A DNA stretch of 64,000 nt from assembly GCF_036226445.1 (NCBI RefSeq), contig NZ_CP108474.1, positions 1,426,001 through 1,490,000 on the forward strand. Reading direction: 5' to 3'. The position numbers and the translations under genes are program-made. This document shows positions 51,301 through 59,335 of the stretch, in pieces; positions within the stretch are counted from its first letter, which is position 1, and every line of letters starts with the position of its first letter. This DNA is from Streptomyces sp. NBC_01255. Lineage in GTDB: Bacteria > Actinomycetota > Actinomycetes > Streptomycetales > Streptomycetaceae. The notes under the pieces were generated by a model, which saw only the letters and a list, made by a program, of their open reading frames with translations, was not told the origin of the DNA and did no database searches.

Positions 51301-52220
51301 AGATAGCCGAGGGAGGAGGCGTCGACGTCGGCGGTGTGCAGGGCCGCGCGGATGACGGCCTCCTGGCCGATGGCGGACGGTGCGTGGTATCCCGCCTTCG
51401 CCGAGCCGTCGTTGTTGATCGCGGTGCCGAGGATCACGCCGTGCGGGGCGGCGCCCTCGGGCGAGTCCGCGAGCGGACTCAGGACCACGGCCACCACTCC
51501 GGAGCCGGCGATGACACCGTCCGCGTCGGCGTCGAAGGGCCGGCAGACGCCCGAGGCGGAGAGGATGCCACCCGGCACGTACAGATGGCCGGCCTGGGGG
51601 AAGTCCACGGCGGCCGCGACCACGACGGCCTGGTCGCACTCCCCGTTAAGCAGGGCCTGTACGGCGGTGTGGAGGGCGACGAGGGACGAGGAGCACGCGG
51701 TCTGCACGGTCAGCGCCGGCCCGGTGAGCCCGAGTTTGTAGGCGATGCGGGTGGCCAGGTAGTCCGGCTCGGTGCCGCGCAGTGCCTGGTCGAGAGCCGT
51801 GGGTGCCAGGGCGCCGCCGGTGAGCATGGCGCGCATGTACGTGCTGCCGCTGGCGGAGGCGTAGACACCGGTACGGACCGAGTCGTCGCGCGGATTCCTT
51901 CCCGCGTCCTCGAGGGCGGCCCAGGCCACTTCGAGCATGAGGCGGGACTGGGGGTCCATCAGCTCCGCGTCCCGCGGGCTGACATGGAAGAGGTCGTTGT
52001 CGAAGCGGTCGGCGTGGGGGAGGTGACCGCGGACCGGAACGTAGTCGGGATGGTCGACGCGTTCCGGTGGCACTCCGGCCCCGAGCAACTCGTCGCGTGT
52101 GAATCGAGTGGTCAGTACCCGGCCGGCCTTGAGGGCTTCCCACCATTCGGTGAGGGAGCCGCCGGGGAATCGGGCGGCCATACCGGTCACGGCCACGTCG
52201 AGGGAACGGTCGCGGGTCAT
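48378..52220 (-). CDS. Type I polyketide synthase, KS-AT-ACP with C-terminal methyltransferase
   Basis: 1,280 residues. The start is the ATG ending at 52220, with GAGGAG upstream. KS (about 8-430): active Cys176 in TACSSS, then EAHATGT and ANIGHLDAAAG. AT (about 530-830): Ser623 in GHSLGE and H721-A-F-H724, the malonyl-CoA marker. A Thr/Gln/Gly-rich linker (TGQTGQTGQTARTGQ) leads to the ACP with Ser960 in GGDSLL. From about 1,015 a SAM methyltransferase follows, with LAHLQCHIGLDTLAW near 1,062. No KR, DH, ER or TE. It can perform one malonyl extension, leaving a beta-keto product that may be methylated. Confidence 0.93.
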   Translation of the reverse strand: MTRDRSLDVAVTGMAARFPGGSLTEWWEALKAGRVLTTRFTRDELLGAGVPPERVDHPDYVPVRGHLPHADRFDNDLFHVSPRDAELMDPQSRLMLEVAWAALEDAGRNPRDDSVRTGVYASASGSTYMRAMLTGGALAPTALDQALRGTEPDYLATRIAYKLGLTGPALTVQTACSSSLVALHTAVQALLNGECDQAVVVAAAVDFPQAGHLYVPGGILSASGVCRPFDADADGVIAGSGVVAVVLSPLADSPEGAAPHGVILGTAINNDGSAKAGYHAPSAIGQEAVIRAALHTADVDASSLGYLEAHATGTRVGDPIEWSAASAALAGLGARPGQVAVGAVKANIGHLDAAAGLASLVKALLVVKEGIVPPVAGFDALNPLLETDGSPLYVPTRPRAWNDAAGPRRAGVSSFGIGGTNAHAIIEQAPEPEAVPAAAATIDRPARERLVLLSAATPDALDRSAERLAAHLSETAPDLTDVAHTLAAARAELPRRLAVSGRGPAEIAERLTGGTSVARGSSPVTGPAPVVFLLPGQGTQRPGMAVPFAEELPGFSVALDTCLAAFAPEQATTLRRALLDPEFPAAELEATELAQPAIFALEYAAATALTGLGVTPAALIGHSLGEITAACLAGVLELTDAARFVTTRGRAMQGCPTGAMLALGCGAAQAEKLLAEFGGALEQAAVNGPDNVVVAGTADEVEAFRAWLGDRAFSRPLRTSHAFHSALVEPALPELLAALSGVRLGRPTVPIASNVTGRIVPAGAEIAPGAFAEQARRTVRFADALADAAELFPGAVAVEVGPGRALSAPAEAAGLRTVALSSARSGHSGEGPLAALGALWTLGQPLDVAALCGEGRRIRLPGYPFAGPSRIAPEALAGTAGRAGTRERTEPGAATFRQEPETTSPADSGQTGQTGQTARTGQNAQGTADAHDAVVRAWTQFLGATALIDDSDFFDVGGDSLLITRVTSRLSEELGIDIPVRSMLVARTLGGQATLIKELLAAGAPEPAETDYLEVNRALWDERVPIHVESDHYDVEGFRRGADPIREFELREVGDVTGLRLAHLQCHIGLDTLAWARRGARVTGLDFSAPAIEQARRFAAELGLDARFETADVYESEARLGSRAYDIVYTGVGALCWLPDIRKWAETVVSLLAPGGFLYLSEFHPFADTLGYDGRTVVHDYFDSGPQISDMSGTYADTKASTENSRAVAFQHGLGEVVSALVSAGLRIDFLNEHDMTIFQKFHSLSSHADGIFKSADGKPRVPLMYSLRATLDDRRGEAL

Positions 52221-52373
52221 TTCCCCGACTCCTCGCCGGTTCGGTGGCCTCCGGGGAGTATCGACTCCCGCACATGCCGACACTTCTTTGACATCTTCTT
52301 CATGATTCCCCCACAGGGCGTGTGTCAGCGCATGCGCGCGCACGGGCAAGTGATTTCCTGACGAGTGGCAACA

Positions 52374-53618
52374 TCAAGCCGAATCGGCTCCGCGGACTCG
52401 CATCGCACGTTCCACGACGAGAGCCCCTGCGGTCAGGACGATGAATACGACTCCCACGACCACCGTGCCGGTCCAGCCGTGGTCGCTGTAGGCGGCGGCG
52501 CCGGCCAGCGAACCGATCGCGCCACCGCCGAAGGACGACAGCATGAAGATGGTGTTGAGACGTGCGACCTTGTCCTCACCCAGGACGAAAAGCCGTGCCT
52601 GGTTGGCCACTTGACTGCTGCTCGTGCCTAGAATCAAGAGATTGCTGCCCACGATCAGAGCGGCCATCGACGCCCCGAGGAACGCGAACAGCGCGAAGGA
52701 GGCGGCGATGCAGCCCAAGGCCCAGACGTTGACCACGGTCGGGCCGTGCCGGTCGTTGAGCCTGCCCGCGTAGGCGGAGAGCAGCGCTGCGGGCAGCCCG
52801 TACAGACTGAACAGCCCCGCGAGGGCAGGTCCCTGGTGGAAGGGAGGTGCTGCCAGATGGAAGGTCAGCGTTGCCCAGAAGGCGCTGAAGGCGGCGAAGA
52901 CCGTCGCACCGAGGAACGCGGAGAACACCACCTCCCGGTGCGAGGTGAGCAGCCCGGGAAGCGTGGCCAGGAGCTTGCGGTAGGGCAGCCGGGCCCGGCC
53001 CGCGCCCAGCCGCTCCGGCATGGTGCGGCGGAGTGCCGGGAGGAGCGCCGCGGTCATCACGGCGGCCACCACGTAGGCCGTGCGCCAGTTGCCGCTGAGG
53101 TCCGACACCCCTCCGGAGAGCGATCGGGAGAAGGTCGACCCGAGGGTCAGCCCGAGGCCGATGAGGCCGACGACGTGCCCGCTTCGTTCGGGGCCCGCGA
53201 GGGCGGCGGCCACGGGGGTGATGACCTGGGGAAGCACCGTCGTCGTGGAGACCGCGAGGGTCGCGACGATCAGGGTGACGATGTTGGGCGAGGCCGCGGC
53301 GACGAGCAGTCCGCCGCTGGTCAGGACCAGCAGGACGGTCGTCAGGCGGCGTACGTTCGCCGTGTCCGCCAGGGGCACGATCAGGAAGATGCCGAGGGCG
53401 TAGCCGATCTGCAGGGCCGAGGCGATGATGCCGGCGGTGTCCTGGGACACCTTCAGACCCTGGGCGATGGCCTCGAGCAGGGGTTGCGGAAAGTAGATGT
53501 TGGCGACGGTGACGGCGCCGGCGAGGGCCAGGACCAGGACATTCACCCGGACTGGGGACGACGGGGAGAGTTCGTCCCGGGCGGCGTCACCTGGGGCCGT
53601 GGAGCGTGGTGCGGTCAA
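52374..53618 (-). CDS. MFS transporter
   Basis: 414 residues, about twelve membrane segments; TM1 AVTVANIYFPQPLLEAI and loop VPLADTANVRRLT, a pattern of the small DHA-type efflux proteins. It lies upstream of the PKS on the same strand (153-bp gap) and divergent from the XRE regulator, so it is probably the exporter of the product or a self-resistance pump. Confidence 0.88.
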   Translation of the reverse strand: MTAPRSTAPGDAARDELSPSSPVRVNVLVLALAGAVTVANIYFPQPLLEAIAQGLKVSQDTAGIIASALQIGYALGIFLIVPLADTANVRRLTTVLLVLTSGGLLVAAASPNIVTLIVATLAVSTTTVLPQVITPVAAALAGPERSGHVVGLIGLGLTLGSTFSRSLSGGVSDLSGNWRTAYVVAAVMTAALLPALRRTMPERLGAGRARLPYRKLLATLPGLLTSHREVVFSAFLGATVFAAFSAFWATLTFHLAAPPFHQGPALAGLFSLYGLPAALLSAYAGRLNDRHGPTVVNVWALGCIAASFALFAFLGASMAALIVGSNLLILGTSSSQVANQARLFVLGEDKVARLNTIFMLSSFGGGAIGSLAGAAAYSDHGWTGTVVVGVVFIVLTAGALVVERAMRVRGADSA

Positions 53619-53747
53619 GGGGACCCTCTCGTGAAGGGATGTCCTGGTCCGGTCCGGGGTGGCCCCCTGCTCAGGCGGTGCCGAGAGCTGGGGGGAGGAG
53701 GCCAGGAAATGGCGTCGCCGCAGAAACTAGTGCAGCGATCGCAGCCA

Positions 53748-53818
53748 GGCAAGGAGTTGCCAAGAAATTGGCAATCACTCCTGACGCTCTCCCGTGGAGC
53801 GTTACCTTCGACTTGCCA
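53748..53818. promoter_or_regulatory. TGGCAA/TTGCCA cluster operator between MFS gene and regulator gene
   Basis: GGCAAGGAGTTGCCA at 53748-53762 is a 5-bp inverted repeat with a 4-bp spacer; TTGGCAA follows at 53768, and TTGCCA at 53813-53818. They lie in the 296-bp divergent region before the XRE regulator, suggesting autoregulation and control of the MFS-PKS side. Confidence 0.65.
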
Positions 53819-53914
53819 AGCCATAGGCCGTCCGGTTAGTCTTGCGCGTCACAAGAAGGTCGGCCGTTGATCAGGGCCAACCTGTTCCATCAATTCGCTT
53901 CTGGGGCTCTTCAC

Positions 53915-55165
53915 ATGCTGGAACAGCCTGCATTCGGGCGCAGACTCAAGCGATTGAGGCGTGAACGCGGCCTCTCTCAGGCGACACTCGCCGGTGCGGG
54001 CATGTCCACCGGTTATCTGTCCCGCCTGGAGTCGGGAGCCCGGAATCCCACGGACCGTGCCGTGGCACACCTGACCAAGCAACTCGGCGTGAACGTCGCC
54101 GAGTTCGAGGAACAGCAAACCGTCTCACTGGCACAGGCGCTCACCATCGTCACCTCCATCGACTCCGATTCCGGGGGCGAGCTCCTGGAGACGGCGCTGG
54201 CGGGCGACGACGGCCAGGACCTCCTCCTGCGTTGGCAGGCCCTGTGGCTCCTCGCCCAGTGGAAGCGCCGGCACGGCGAGCACGCCAGTGAGCTGGAGTA
54301 CCTGGAGGAGCTGGTCACCCTCGGCGACGAGGTCGGCCTGCCCGAGCTGCGGGTGCGGGCGCTGACCCAACTCGCCCGATGTCTGCGCTCGTCGGGTGAC
54401 ATCGTCCGCGCGGTCGACATCGCCGTCACGGCGCACCGCGTGGCGGGGGCGCACGAACTCACCGCGCAGGACGTCGTCCTCGTCCTCCTCGCCCTCGTCT
54501 CCGTCGAGACGGAGGCGGGACGGCTGCCGGACGCGAGGGCGCACTCCGACGAGCTGCTCGCCCTGGTCGAGGGACGCTCCGACGCCCTGTGGGCCGAGGC
54601 CCTCTGGACGGCGGCGGCACTCCGCGTCAGGCAGGGCGACTTCGAATCGGCCCAAACCCTGCTCGACCAGGCGCTGAACGGGTTCCAGAGCCGGGAGAAC
54701 CTCGTCCTGTGGCTCCGGCTCCGCGTCGCCGCGGCCAGGCTCCACCTGCAGAAGGTCCCGTCCGAGGTGGATGTCGCCCAGCGCTACGTCGAGGCGATCG
54801 AATGCGGTCTCCCGTTCGCCGGAACGCCCGCCCTGGAGCAGGAGTTGATCTCCCTCAAGGCCGATCTGGCGTTCCGCGAGGGCCGGTACATGGACGCCCG
54901 CGCGATGCTGGGCCGGATCGACCAGACGGGACCGCGCATGTCTTACCGCGACCGGATGCGCCTCGACGTCCTGGAGAACCGGCTGCGGATCGTGGAGGGC
55001 CACGAGGAGGAGGGTCTGCGCGGTATGCAGAACCTCGCCCAACAGGCCCACGCGACTTCCAACATCGACCTCGCCGCGGACATCTGGCGCATCGCCGCGG
55101 AGACCCTGGTCGAAGTCCGCAACGAGGCCCGCGGCGGCCCGAAGGGCATGGGCCCGCAGTCCTGA
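53915..55165 (+). CDS. XRE-family regulator with C-terminal helical repeats, probable cluster-specific regulator
   Basis: 416 residues from ATG 53915, since the HTH begins right after (LEQPAFGRRLKRLRRERGLS); an in-frame TTG at 53867 is possible but weaker. The DNA-binding domain shows LSQATLAGAGMSTGYLSRLE (residues about 19-38). The rest, from about 85, is all-helical in TPR-like pairs (DLLLRWQALWLLAQWKRRHG, ALTQLARCLRSSGDIVRAVD), as in peptide- or ligand-sensing XRE-TPR regulators. It lies in the middle of the cluster between the divergent halves. It is the best candidate to bind the TGGCAA-n-TTGCCA sites. Confidence 0.9.
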   Translation: MLEQPAFGRRLKRLRRERGLSQATLAGAGMSTGYLSRLESGARNPTDRAVAHLTKQLGVNVAEFEEQQTVSLAQALTIVTSIDSDSGGELLETALAGDDGQDLLLRWQALWLLAQWKRRHGEHASELEYLEELVTLGDEVGLPELRVRALTQLARCLRSSGDIVRAVDIAVTAHRVAGAHELTAQDVVLVLLALVSVETEAGRLPDARAHSDELLALVEGRSDALWAEALWTAAALRVRQGDFESAQTLLDQALNGFQSRENLVLWLRLRVAAARLHLQKVPSEVDVAQRYVEAIECGLPFAGTPALEQELISLKADLAFREGRYMDARAMLGRIDQTGPRMSYRDRMRLDVLENRLRIVEGHEEEGLRGMQNLAQQAHATSNIDLAADIWRIAAETLVEVRNEARGGPKGMGPQS

Positions 55166-55212
55166 TCCGAGCGCCGGGCCACGCCGGCCGTCCGCTCCCC
55201 CGCACATCCGAG

Positions 55213-55243
55213 CAGGACCTGACCGCACGTCGGTCAGGTCCTG
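55213..55243. terminator. Terminator hairpin after the regulator gene
   Basis: A perfect 13-bp stem (CAGGACCTGACCG with its complement) and a 5-base loop. Confidence 0.8.
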
Positions 55244-55270
55244 CCGCTCGTCGTGCCCCGGACCGCCCGG

Positions 55271-55340
55271 GGATCGCCTTGGATCGCCTTGGATCGCCAG
55301 GAATCTCCTGAGATCGCCCGGGATCGCCTGGGATCGCCCC
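55271..55340. repeat. Seven degenerate 10-bp tandem repeats, consensus GGATCGCCTN
   Basis: Units: GGATCGCCTT twice, GGATCGCCAG, GAATCTCCTG, AGATCGCCCG, GGATCGCCTG and GGATCGCCCC. Non-coding, in the 460-bp gap between the regulator and the ATP-grasp gene. The other contents of this gap are the terminator before it and the operator-like motifs after it. Confidence 0.85.
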
Positions 55341-55446
55341 GCCCCCGGAGCCTGCCGCTCCGGCCCGCCGGCGCCCTGACGCGTCCTGCCCGGCCCCGCC
55401 GGAGCCCTGATCGGTGTTGCCCGGCCACCAGTCGATCATGCCACCG

Positions 55447-55550
55447 TTGCCAGCCCTTTTCCTAGCATGTTGCCTGCTAGGGGGGCGAAATCGCAATGAT
55501 TCTTACATGCCACTTGGATAGTGTTGCCAAGCTGGAAGATCTCATGGCAA
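55447..55550. promoter_or_regulatory. AT-richer promoter region with TTGCCA/TGGCAA motifs before the ATP-grasp operon
   Basis: TTGCCA at 55447-55452 and 55524-55529 and TGGCAA at 55545-55550; the last two form an inverted pair 15 bp apart. The region is clearly less GC-rich than its surroundings, as expected for a promoter. The same words occur at the other cluster promoters. Confidence 0.6.
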
Positions 55551-55625
55551 TCTCTTGCCTCGCATTGGGAATCTGAGGCGCCAGCAACGGCTGCCCACCA
55601 AACCCATGACCCAGGGTGGAGACTA

Positions 55626-56903
55626 ATGAGGAGTGCTGAAGCACGCCCCATCGCAGTGCTGGTGGACGCTTACACGACTGGCAATCACTTGCCACCGGCT
55701 TTCGACAGGCTCGGCGTGGACGTGGTGCACGTCCAGAGCACTCCCGAGCTGATGACGTCGATGACCTTGCCCGATCTCACCGCCTACAAGGCCGTGATCC
55801 CGTACGGCACCCCCGAGGAGACCGCGGCGCGCCTGGCCGAGTTCCGGCCGATCTGCGTGGTTCCGGGCCAGGAGCCCGGAGTCCCCCTCGCGGACGAGCT
55901 CTCCGAGCGGCTCGGACTGCCGACCAACGGCACCGCGCTCTCGGCTGCCCGCCGTGACAAGTACGAGATGATCGAGGCGCTGCGCCGCGCCGGCCTGCGC
56001 TGCGCCGAGCAATTCAGGAGCGGCGACCCGCAGGCTCTGGTGGACTGGGCGGAGCGCCGGGGCGAGTACCCCGTGGTCGTCAAGCCGCTGTCCTCCGCCG
56101 CGACCGAGGGTGTGGCCGTCTGCCGAGGGCCCGAGGAGGTCCGCAAGGCCGCGGAAGCCGTTCTGGGCACGCAGAACATCTTCTTCGAGACCAATGACGA
56201 GGTGCTGGTCCAGTCCTTCCTCCAGGGGGAGGAGTACATGGTCGACACCGTGTCGTACGAAGGCCGGCGCTACTGCACCGGTGTCTGGCAGTACCACAAG
56301 CGCCTGCGCGGTACGCACCGCATCTACGACCAGGAGACGCTCTGCTCTCCCGAGTCGAGCCCGGTGCCCGAACTGGTCGCCTACACGAGCGAGGTCCTCT
56401 CGGCGCTCGGCATCGCGTACGGCCCGGTCCACGCCGAGGTCATCATGACCGAGGAGGGCCCCGCGCTCGTCGAGATCGGCGCCCGGCTCAGCGGCGGGGT
56501 GCTCCCCGCGTTCAACGACCTGTGCCACGGGGTCAACCAGGCCGACATGACGGCCCTCGCCTACGCGCGGCCCGCCGAGTTCCTCGCGGAGTACGGCGAC
56601 CGCACGTACCGCAAGCTGCGCGAGGCAGCGGTGATCGACACCGCCACCGAGCTCGACGGGATCGTCGACAGCATCGACCAGGACGTGTTCGACGAGATCG
56701 AGGCCCTGGAGTCGGTCCACTTCCTGCGCGCCAAGCTCCGGCCGGGCGGTCCCATCCGCCCCACGGTGGACCTCTACACCTCGACCCTCGTGGCCTACAC
56801 CGTCCACGAGTCGGCGGAGCGGCTGCGGGAGGACTACGCGCGCATCCAGCAGCTCAAGGACCGTGTGTACCGCCTCGCCGAAGGTTCGGAGGCCGGCAAG
56901 TGA
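55626..56903 (+). CDS. ATP-grasp ligase (peptide-bond forming), single-domain
   Basis: 425 residues. ATG 55626 has GGAG five bases upstream. ATP-grasp landmarks: CVVPGQEPGVPLADELSERL, AARRDKYEMIEALRRAG, YPVVVKPLSSAATEGV, LVQSFLQGEEYMVDTV, and metal ligands in VHAEVIMTEEGPALVEIGAR. It closely resembles the first half of the double ATP-grasp protein at 44027 and must share ancestry. Likely an L-amino-acid or amine ligase. The stop overlaps the next ATP-grasp/epimerase start by GTGA. Confidence 0.92.
   Translation: MRSAEARPIAVLVDAYTTGNHLPPAFDRLGVDVVHVQSTPELMTSMTLPDLTAYKAVIPYGTPEETAARLAEFRPICVVPGQEPGVPLADELSERLGLPTNGTALSAARRDKYEMIEALRRAGLRCAEQFRSGDPQALVDWAERRGEYPVVVKPLSSAATEGVAVCRGPEEVRKAAEAVLGTQNIFFETNDEVLVQSFLQGEEYMVDTVSYEGRRYCTGVWQYHKRLRGTHRIYDQETLCSPESSPVPELVAYTSEVLSALGIAYGPVHAEVIMTEEGPALVEIGARLSGGVLPAFNDLCHGVNQADMTALAYARPAEFLAEYGDRTYRKLREAAVIDTATELDGIVDSIDQDVFDEIEALESVHFLRAKLRPGGPIRPTVDLYTSTLVAYTVHESAERLREDYARIQQLKDRVYRLAEGSEAGK
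55679..55694. promoter_or_regulatory. Perfect TGGCAA-TCAC-TTGCCA palindrome inside the start of the ATP-grasp gene
   Basis: A 6-bp perfect inverted repeat with a 4-bp spacer, about 54 bp into the coding sequence. It has the same words as the upstream cluster operators, so it may be an internal operator or a coincidence of the coding sequence. Confidence 0.45.
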
Positions 56904-59335
56904 CCTCCCGAACCACCACGCCCGAGACCACCGCGCCCGGGACCGCCCCGGAATCCACGGACGCGCCGCGTCTGCTGCTGATCGGTGGCGGCGGCGCGAT
57001 GACCCTCAGCATCGACGTCGCCGTCGAGGCGCTGGCCCAGGCCCGTGCACGCGGCATGCGTACGCACGTGACCAATCAGGCCGACACGCTGGAAGCCACC
57101 CGTGAGGTCGGGGAGAACGCCGACCAGGTGTCCGCCGTCGACTTCGAGGACCCGGCCGGCACCGCCGAGTGGGCGAGCGACCTGGCCAAGGACCACCGTG
57201 TCGATCTCGTCTTCGGTGTACGGGAGATGGCCCAGCAGGCCGTGGCGGACACCGCGCTGGCCCTCGGGCTCCCCGGCAATCCGCCCGAGGCCGTCCGCCG
57301 GGTCCGTACCAAGGACGCCTGCCGGGCGGCCCTCACCGCCGCCGGATTCCGGCAGCCCGCCGTCGCCGTCTGCGCCGACGAGGCCGAGGCCCGCGCCTTC
57401 GCCCTCGGCACCGGCACCGGTCCCTGGGTGGTCAAGCCGCGCGACGGCTCGGACAGCGAGGGCGTCCGCAAGGTGACGGAGGCGGACGGCTTCCGCGCCG
57501 CGATCGCGGAACTTCCCGAGCCTCATCTCCCCTTCCTCGTGGAGGAGTTCGTGGAGGGCGAGGAGTTCAGCGCCGAGGGCGTCTTCATCGGTGGCCGGCC
57601 CGCGGTCCTCGCCGTCACGGCGAAGGAGAAGCTGGCACCCCCGCACTTCGTAGAGATCGGGCACGTCCTGCCGGCGCCCCTGCGGGATGAGGCCCGCGAG
57701 GAGATCGAGGAGCAGGTCCGCGCCGCGCTGACCGCCCTGGGCCTCCGCTTCGGCCTCTTCCACGTCGAGTTGTGGCGCACCGGGGACGGCATCGTCCTCG
57801 GCGAGGTCCACTCCCGGATCGGCGGCGGCTGGATCCACCGGATGCTGACGCACACCCGTCCCGGCCTCGAGCTGTACGGGACCGTGTACGACGACATGCT
57901 CGGCCGCCCCGTCGAGCTCCCCGAGGGTCCGGTCCGTGCTGCGGCCTCCCGGTACTTCGCACCGCCGCCCGGCCGACTGGTCTCCGTGGAGGGGTGGGAG
58001 GAACTGCGCGACCACCCGGCGGTGCTCCACACCGATCTGCTGGTCTCCCCCGGTGACCTGGTCCACCCCTACCGCAGCGGCGAGGACCGGGTGGGCGTCG
58101 TCGTGGTGGGCGCCGACACGCCCGAGGCCGCCCGCGCCCTGGCCGCGGAACTCGCCGGTTCCCTGCGCTGGGTGACGGAGCCGGCCGAATCCCCCTCCGT
58201 CACGCACCCCGCCGACACCGATGCCGCCTCGGAGTCCGCCGGCATCGATGCCGCCGCAGAGTCCGCCGTCGCCGTCGCCGCCACGGAGTCCGCCGGCACC
58301 GCGGCCGTCTTCGTGACGCTCGAACCCCGGCCGCTCACCAGCTCGTTCCAGATCTCCCACATGACGATCGAGACCGTCGACATCGTGCGCCTCCGGCTGC
58401 TCGACACCGACGAGCGGGTCCTCGGCGAGGGGGAGATCGCCGCGGACCTCGGCTACGGCCAGAACGGGCCCGTCATCGCGGCCGAGGCGGAGGGCCTCGC
58501 CCGCTCCCTGGTCGCCGACGCCGCCGCGTACCACGGCGACGACCAGGTGGCCTGGCTCTCCACGCGCCTTGCGCGGGCCGCCGCCGACGGTGTCGGGGCA
58601 CCCGCCCGGATGCTCGTCGAGATGGCGTTCCTCGACCGGGCCGCCCGGCTGGCCGGAGTGCCCCTGTGGCAGCTCCTCGGACTGCCCGACCCCGGCCGGA
58701 TCGAGCTGCTGCACACGGTCCCGATCGGTGAGGAGATCCCGACCGACGGGCGCCCGTTGAAGATCAAGCTCGGCGGACCGCAGGACGAGAGCGTGCTGCG
58801 TTCCCTCGTCGGCGCCGCCGGGCCCCTGATCCTGGACGTCAACGGCGGCTGGGAACGGGCCGAGTGGGAGCGGCTGCGTCCGCTCGTGCACGAACTCGCC
58901 CCCGCCGTACTGGAGGATCCCGCCCGCGACCCGCGCCTCATCGAGGAGATTCGCCGGGCCCTGCCCGCCACCACCGTCATCCTCGACGAGGGCATCGACT
59001 CCCTCGACGGCGCCGAGGAGGCCGCCAGGACCGCCGGCGGAGTCAACGTCAAGCTGATGCGCTTCGGCGGGCTCCTTCCCGCGCTCGCCGCCCTCACCCG
59101 GGCCGGCGAACTCGACGGCGCCCGGATGCTCGGCTGCTTCCTGGAGCCGCCGCGTGCCATCGCGTACGCCGCGCAGCTCGCGGGCCTGTGTGACTGGACC
59201 GACCTCGACGGCCACTTCTGGGTCAGTGAGGACCCCGTCGTCCAGGAGTACCGGCTCGACAGCACCGCCCCCGGCATCCCGCGCATCGCGTACGGCTCCG
59301 CGCAGGTCGCGGCTGGGGAAGGCGGGCAGGCATGA
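56900..59335 (+). CDS. Fusion of ATP-grasp ligase and enolase-superfamily dipeptide epimerase
   Basis: 811 residues. The N-terminal ATP-grasp (about 20-430) has LLLIGGGGAMTLSIDVAVE, GPWVVKPRDGSDSEGV, FLVEEFVEGEEFSAEGVF, and metal site LFHVELWRTGDGIVLGEVHS. An Ala/Ser/Glu-rich linker (about 435-470) leads to an enolase-superfamily barrel with the dipeptide-epimerase residue set: K621-x-K623, D646-x-N648, E672, D696-E697 and K718. The protein should make and then epimerise a dipeptide, or epimerise one made by its neighbour. The GTG start overlaps the previous stop. I know of no characterised enzyme with this exact fusion, but could not search. Confidence 0.92.
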   Translation: MTSRTTTPETTAPGTAPESTDAPRLLLIGGGGAMTLSIDVAVEALAQARARGMRTHVTNQADTLEATREVGENADQVSAVDFEDPAGTAEWASDLAKDHRVDLVFGVREMAQQAVADTALALGLPGNPPEAVRRVRTKDACRAALTAAGFRQPAVAVCADEAEARAFALGTGTGPWVVKPRDGSDSEGVRKVTEADGFRAAIAELPEPHLPFLVEEFVEGEEFSAEGVFIGGRPAVLAVTAKEKLAPPHFVEIGHVLPAPLRDEAREEIEEQVRAALTALGLRFGLFHVELWRTGDGIVLGEVHSRIGGGWIHRMLTHTRPGLELYGTVYDDMLGRPVELPEGPVRAAASRYFAPPPGRLVSVEGWEELRDHPAVLHTDLLVSPGDLVHPYRSGEDRVGVVVVGADTPEAARALAAELAGSLRWVTEPAESPSVTHPADTDAASESAGIDAAAESAVAVAATESAGTAAVFVTLEPRPLTSSFQISHMTIETVDIVRLRLLDTDERVLGEGEIAADLGYGQNGPVIAAEAEGLARSLVADAAAYHGDDQVAWLSTRLARAAADGVGAPARMLVEMAFLDRAARLAGVPLWQLLGLPDPGRIELLHTVPIGEEIPTDGRPLKIKLGGPQDESVLRSLVGAAGPLILDVNGGWERAEWERLRPLVHELAPAVLEDPARDPRLIEEIRRALPATTVILDEGIDSLDGAEEAARTAGGVNVKLMRFGGLLPALAALTRAGELDGARMLGCFLEPPRAIAYAAQLAGLCDWTDLDGHFWVSEDPVVQEYRLDSTAPGIPRIAYGSAQVAAGEGGQA

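Noticed and set aside
52254..52269. GGGAGT-ATCG-ACTCCC inverted repeat upstream of the PKS
   Set aside because: Only six base pairs, no second copy at other cluster promoters and no clear position relative to a promoter.
48492..52361. Open frame of about 1,290 codons opposite the PKS
   Set aside because: A mirror frame of the KS-AT-ACP-MT gene, with no recognisable domain and shadow-type composition.
55271..55340. Possible CRISPR-like repeats
   Set aside because: Units are 10 bp with no spacers and no cas genes nearby; it is a plain tandem repeat.
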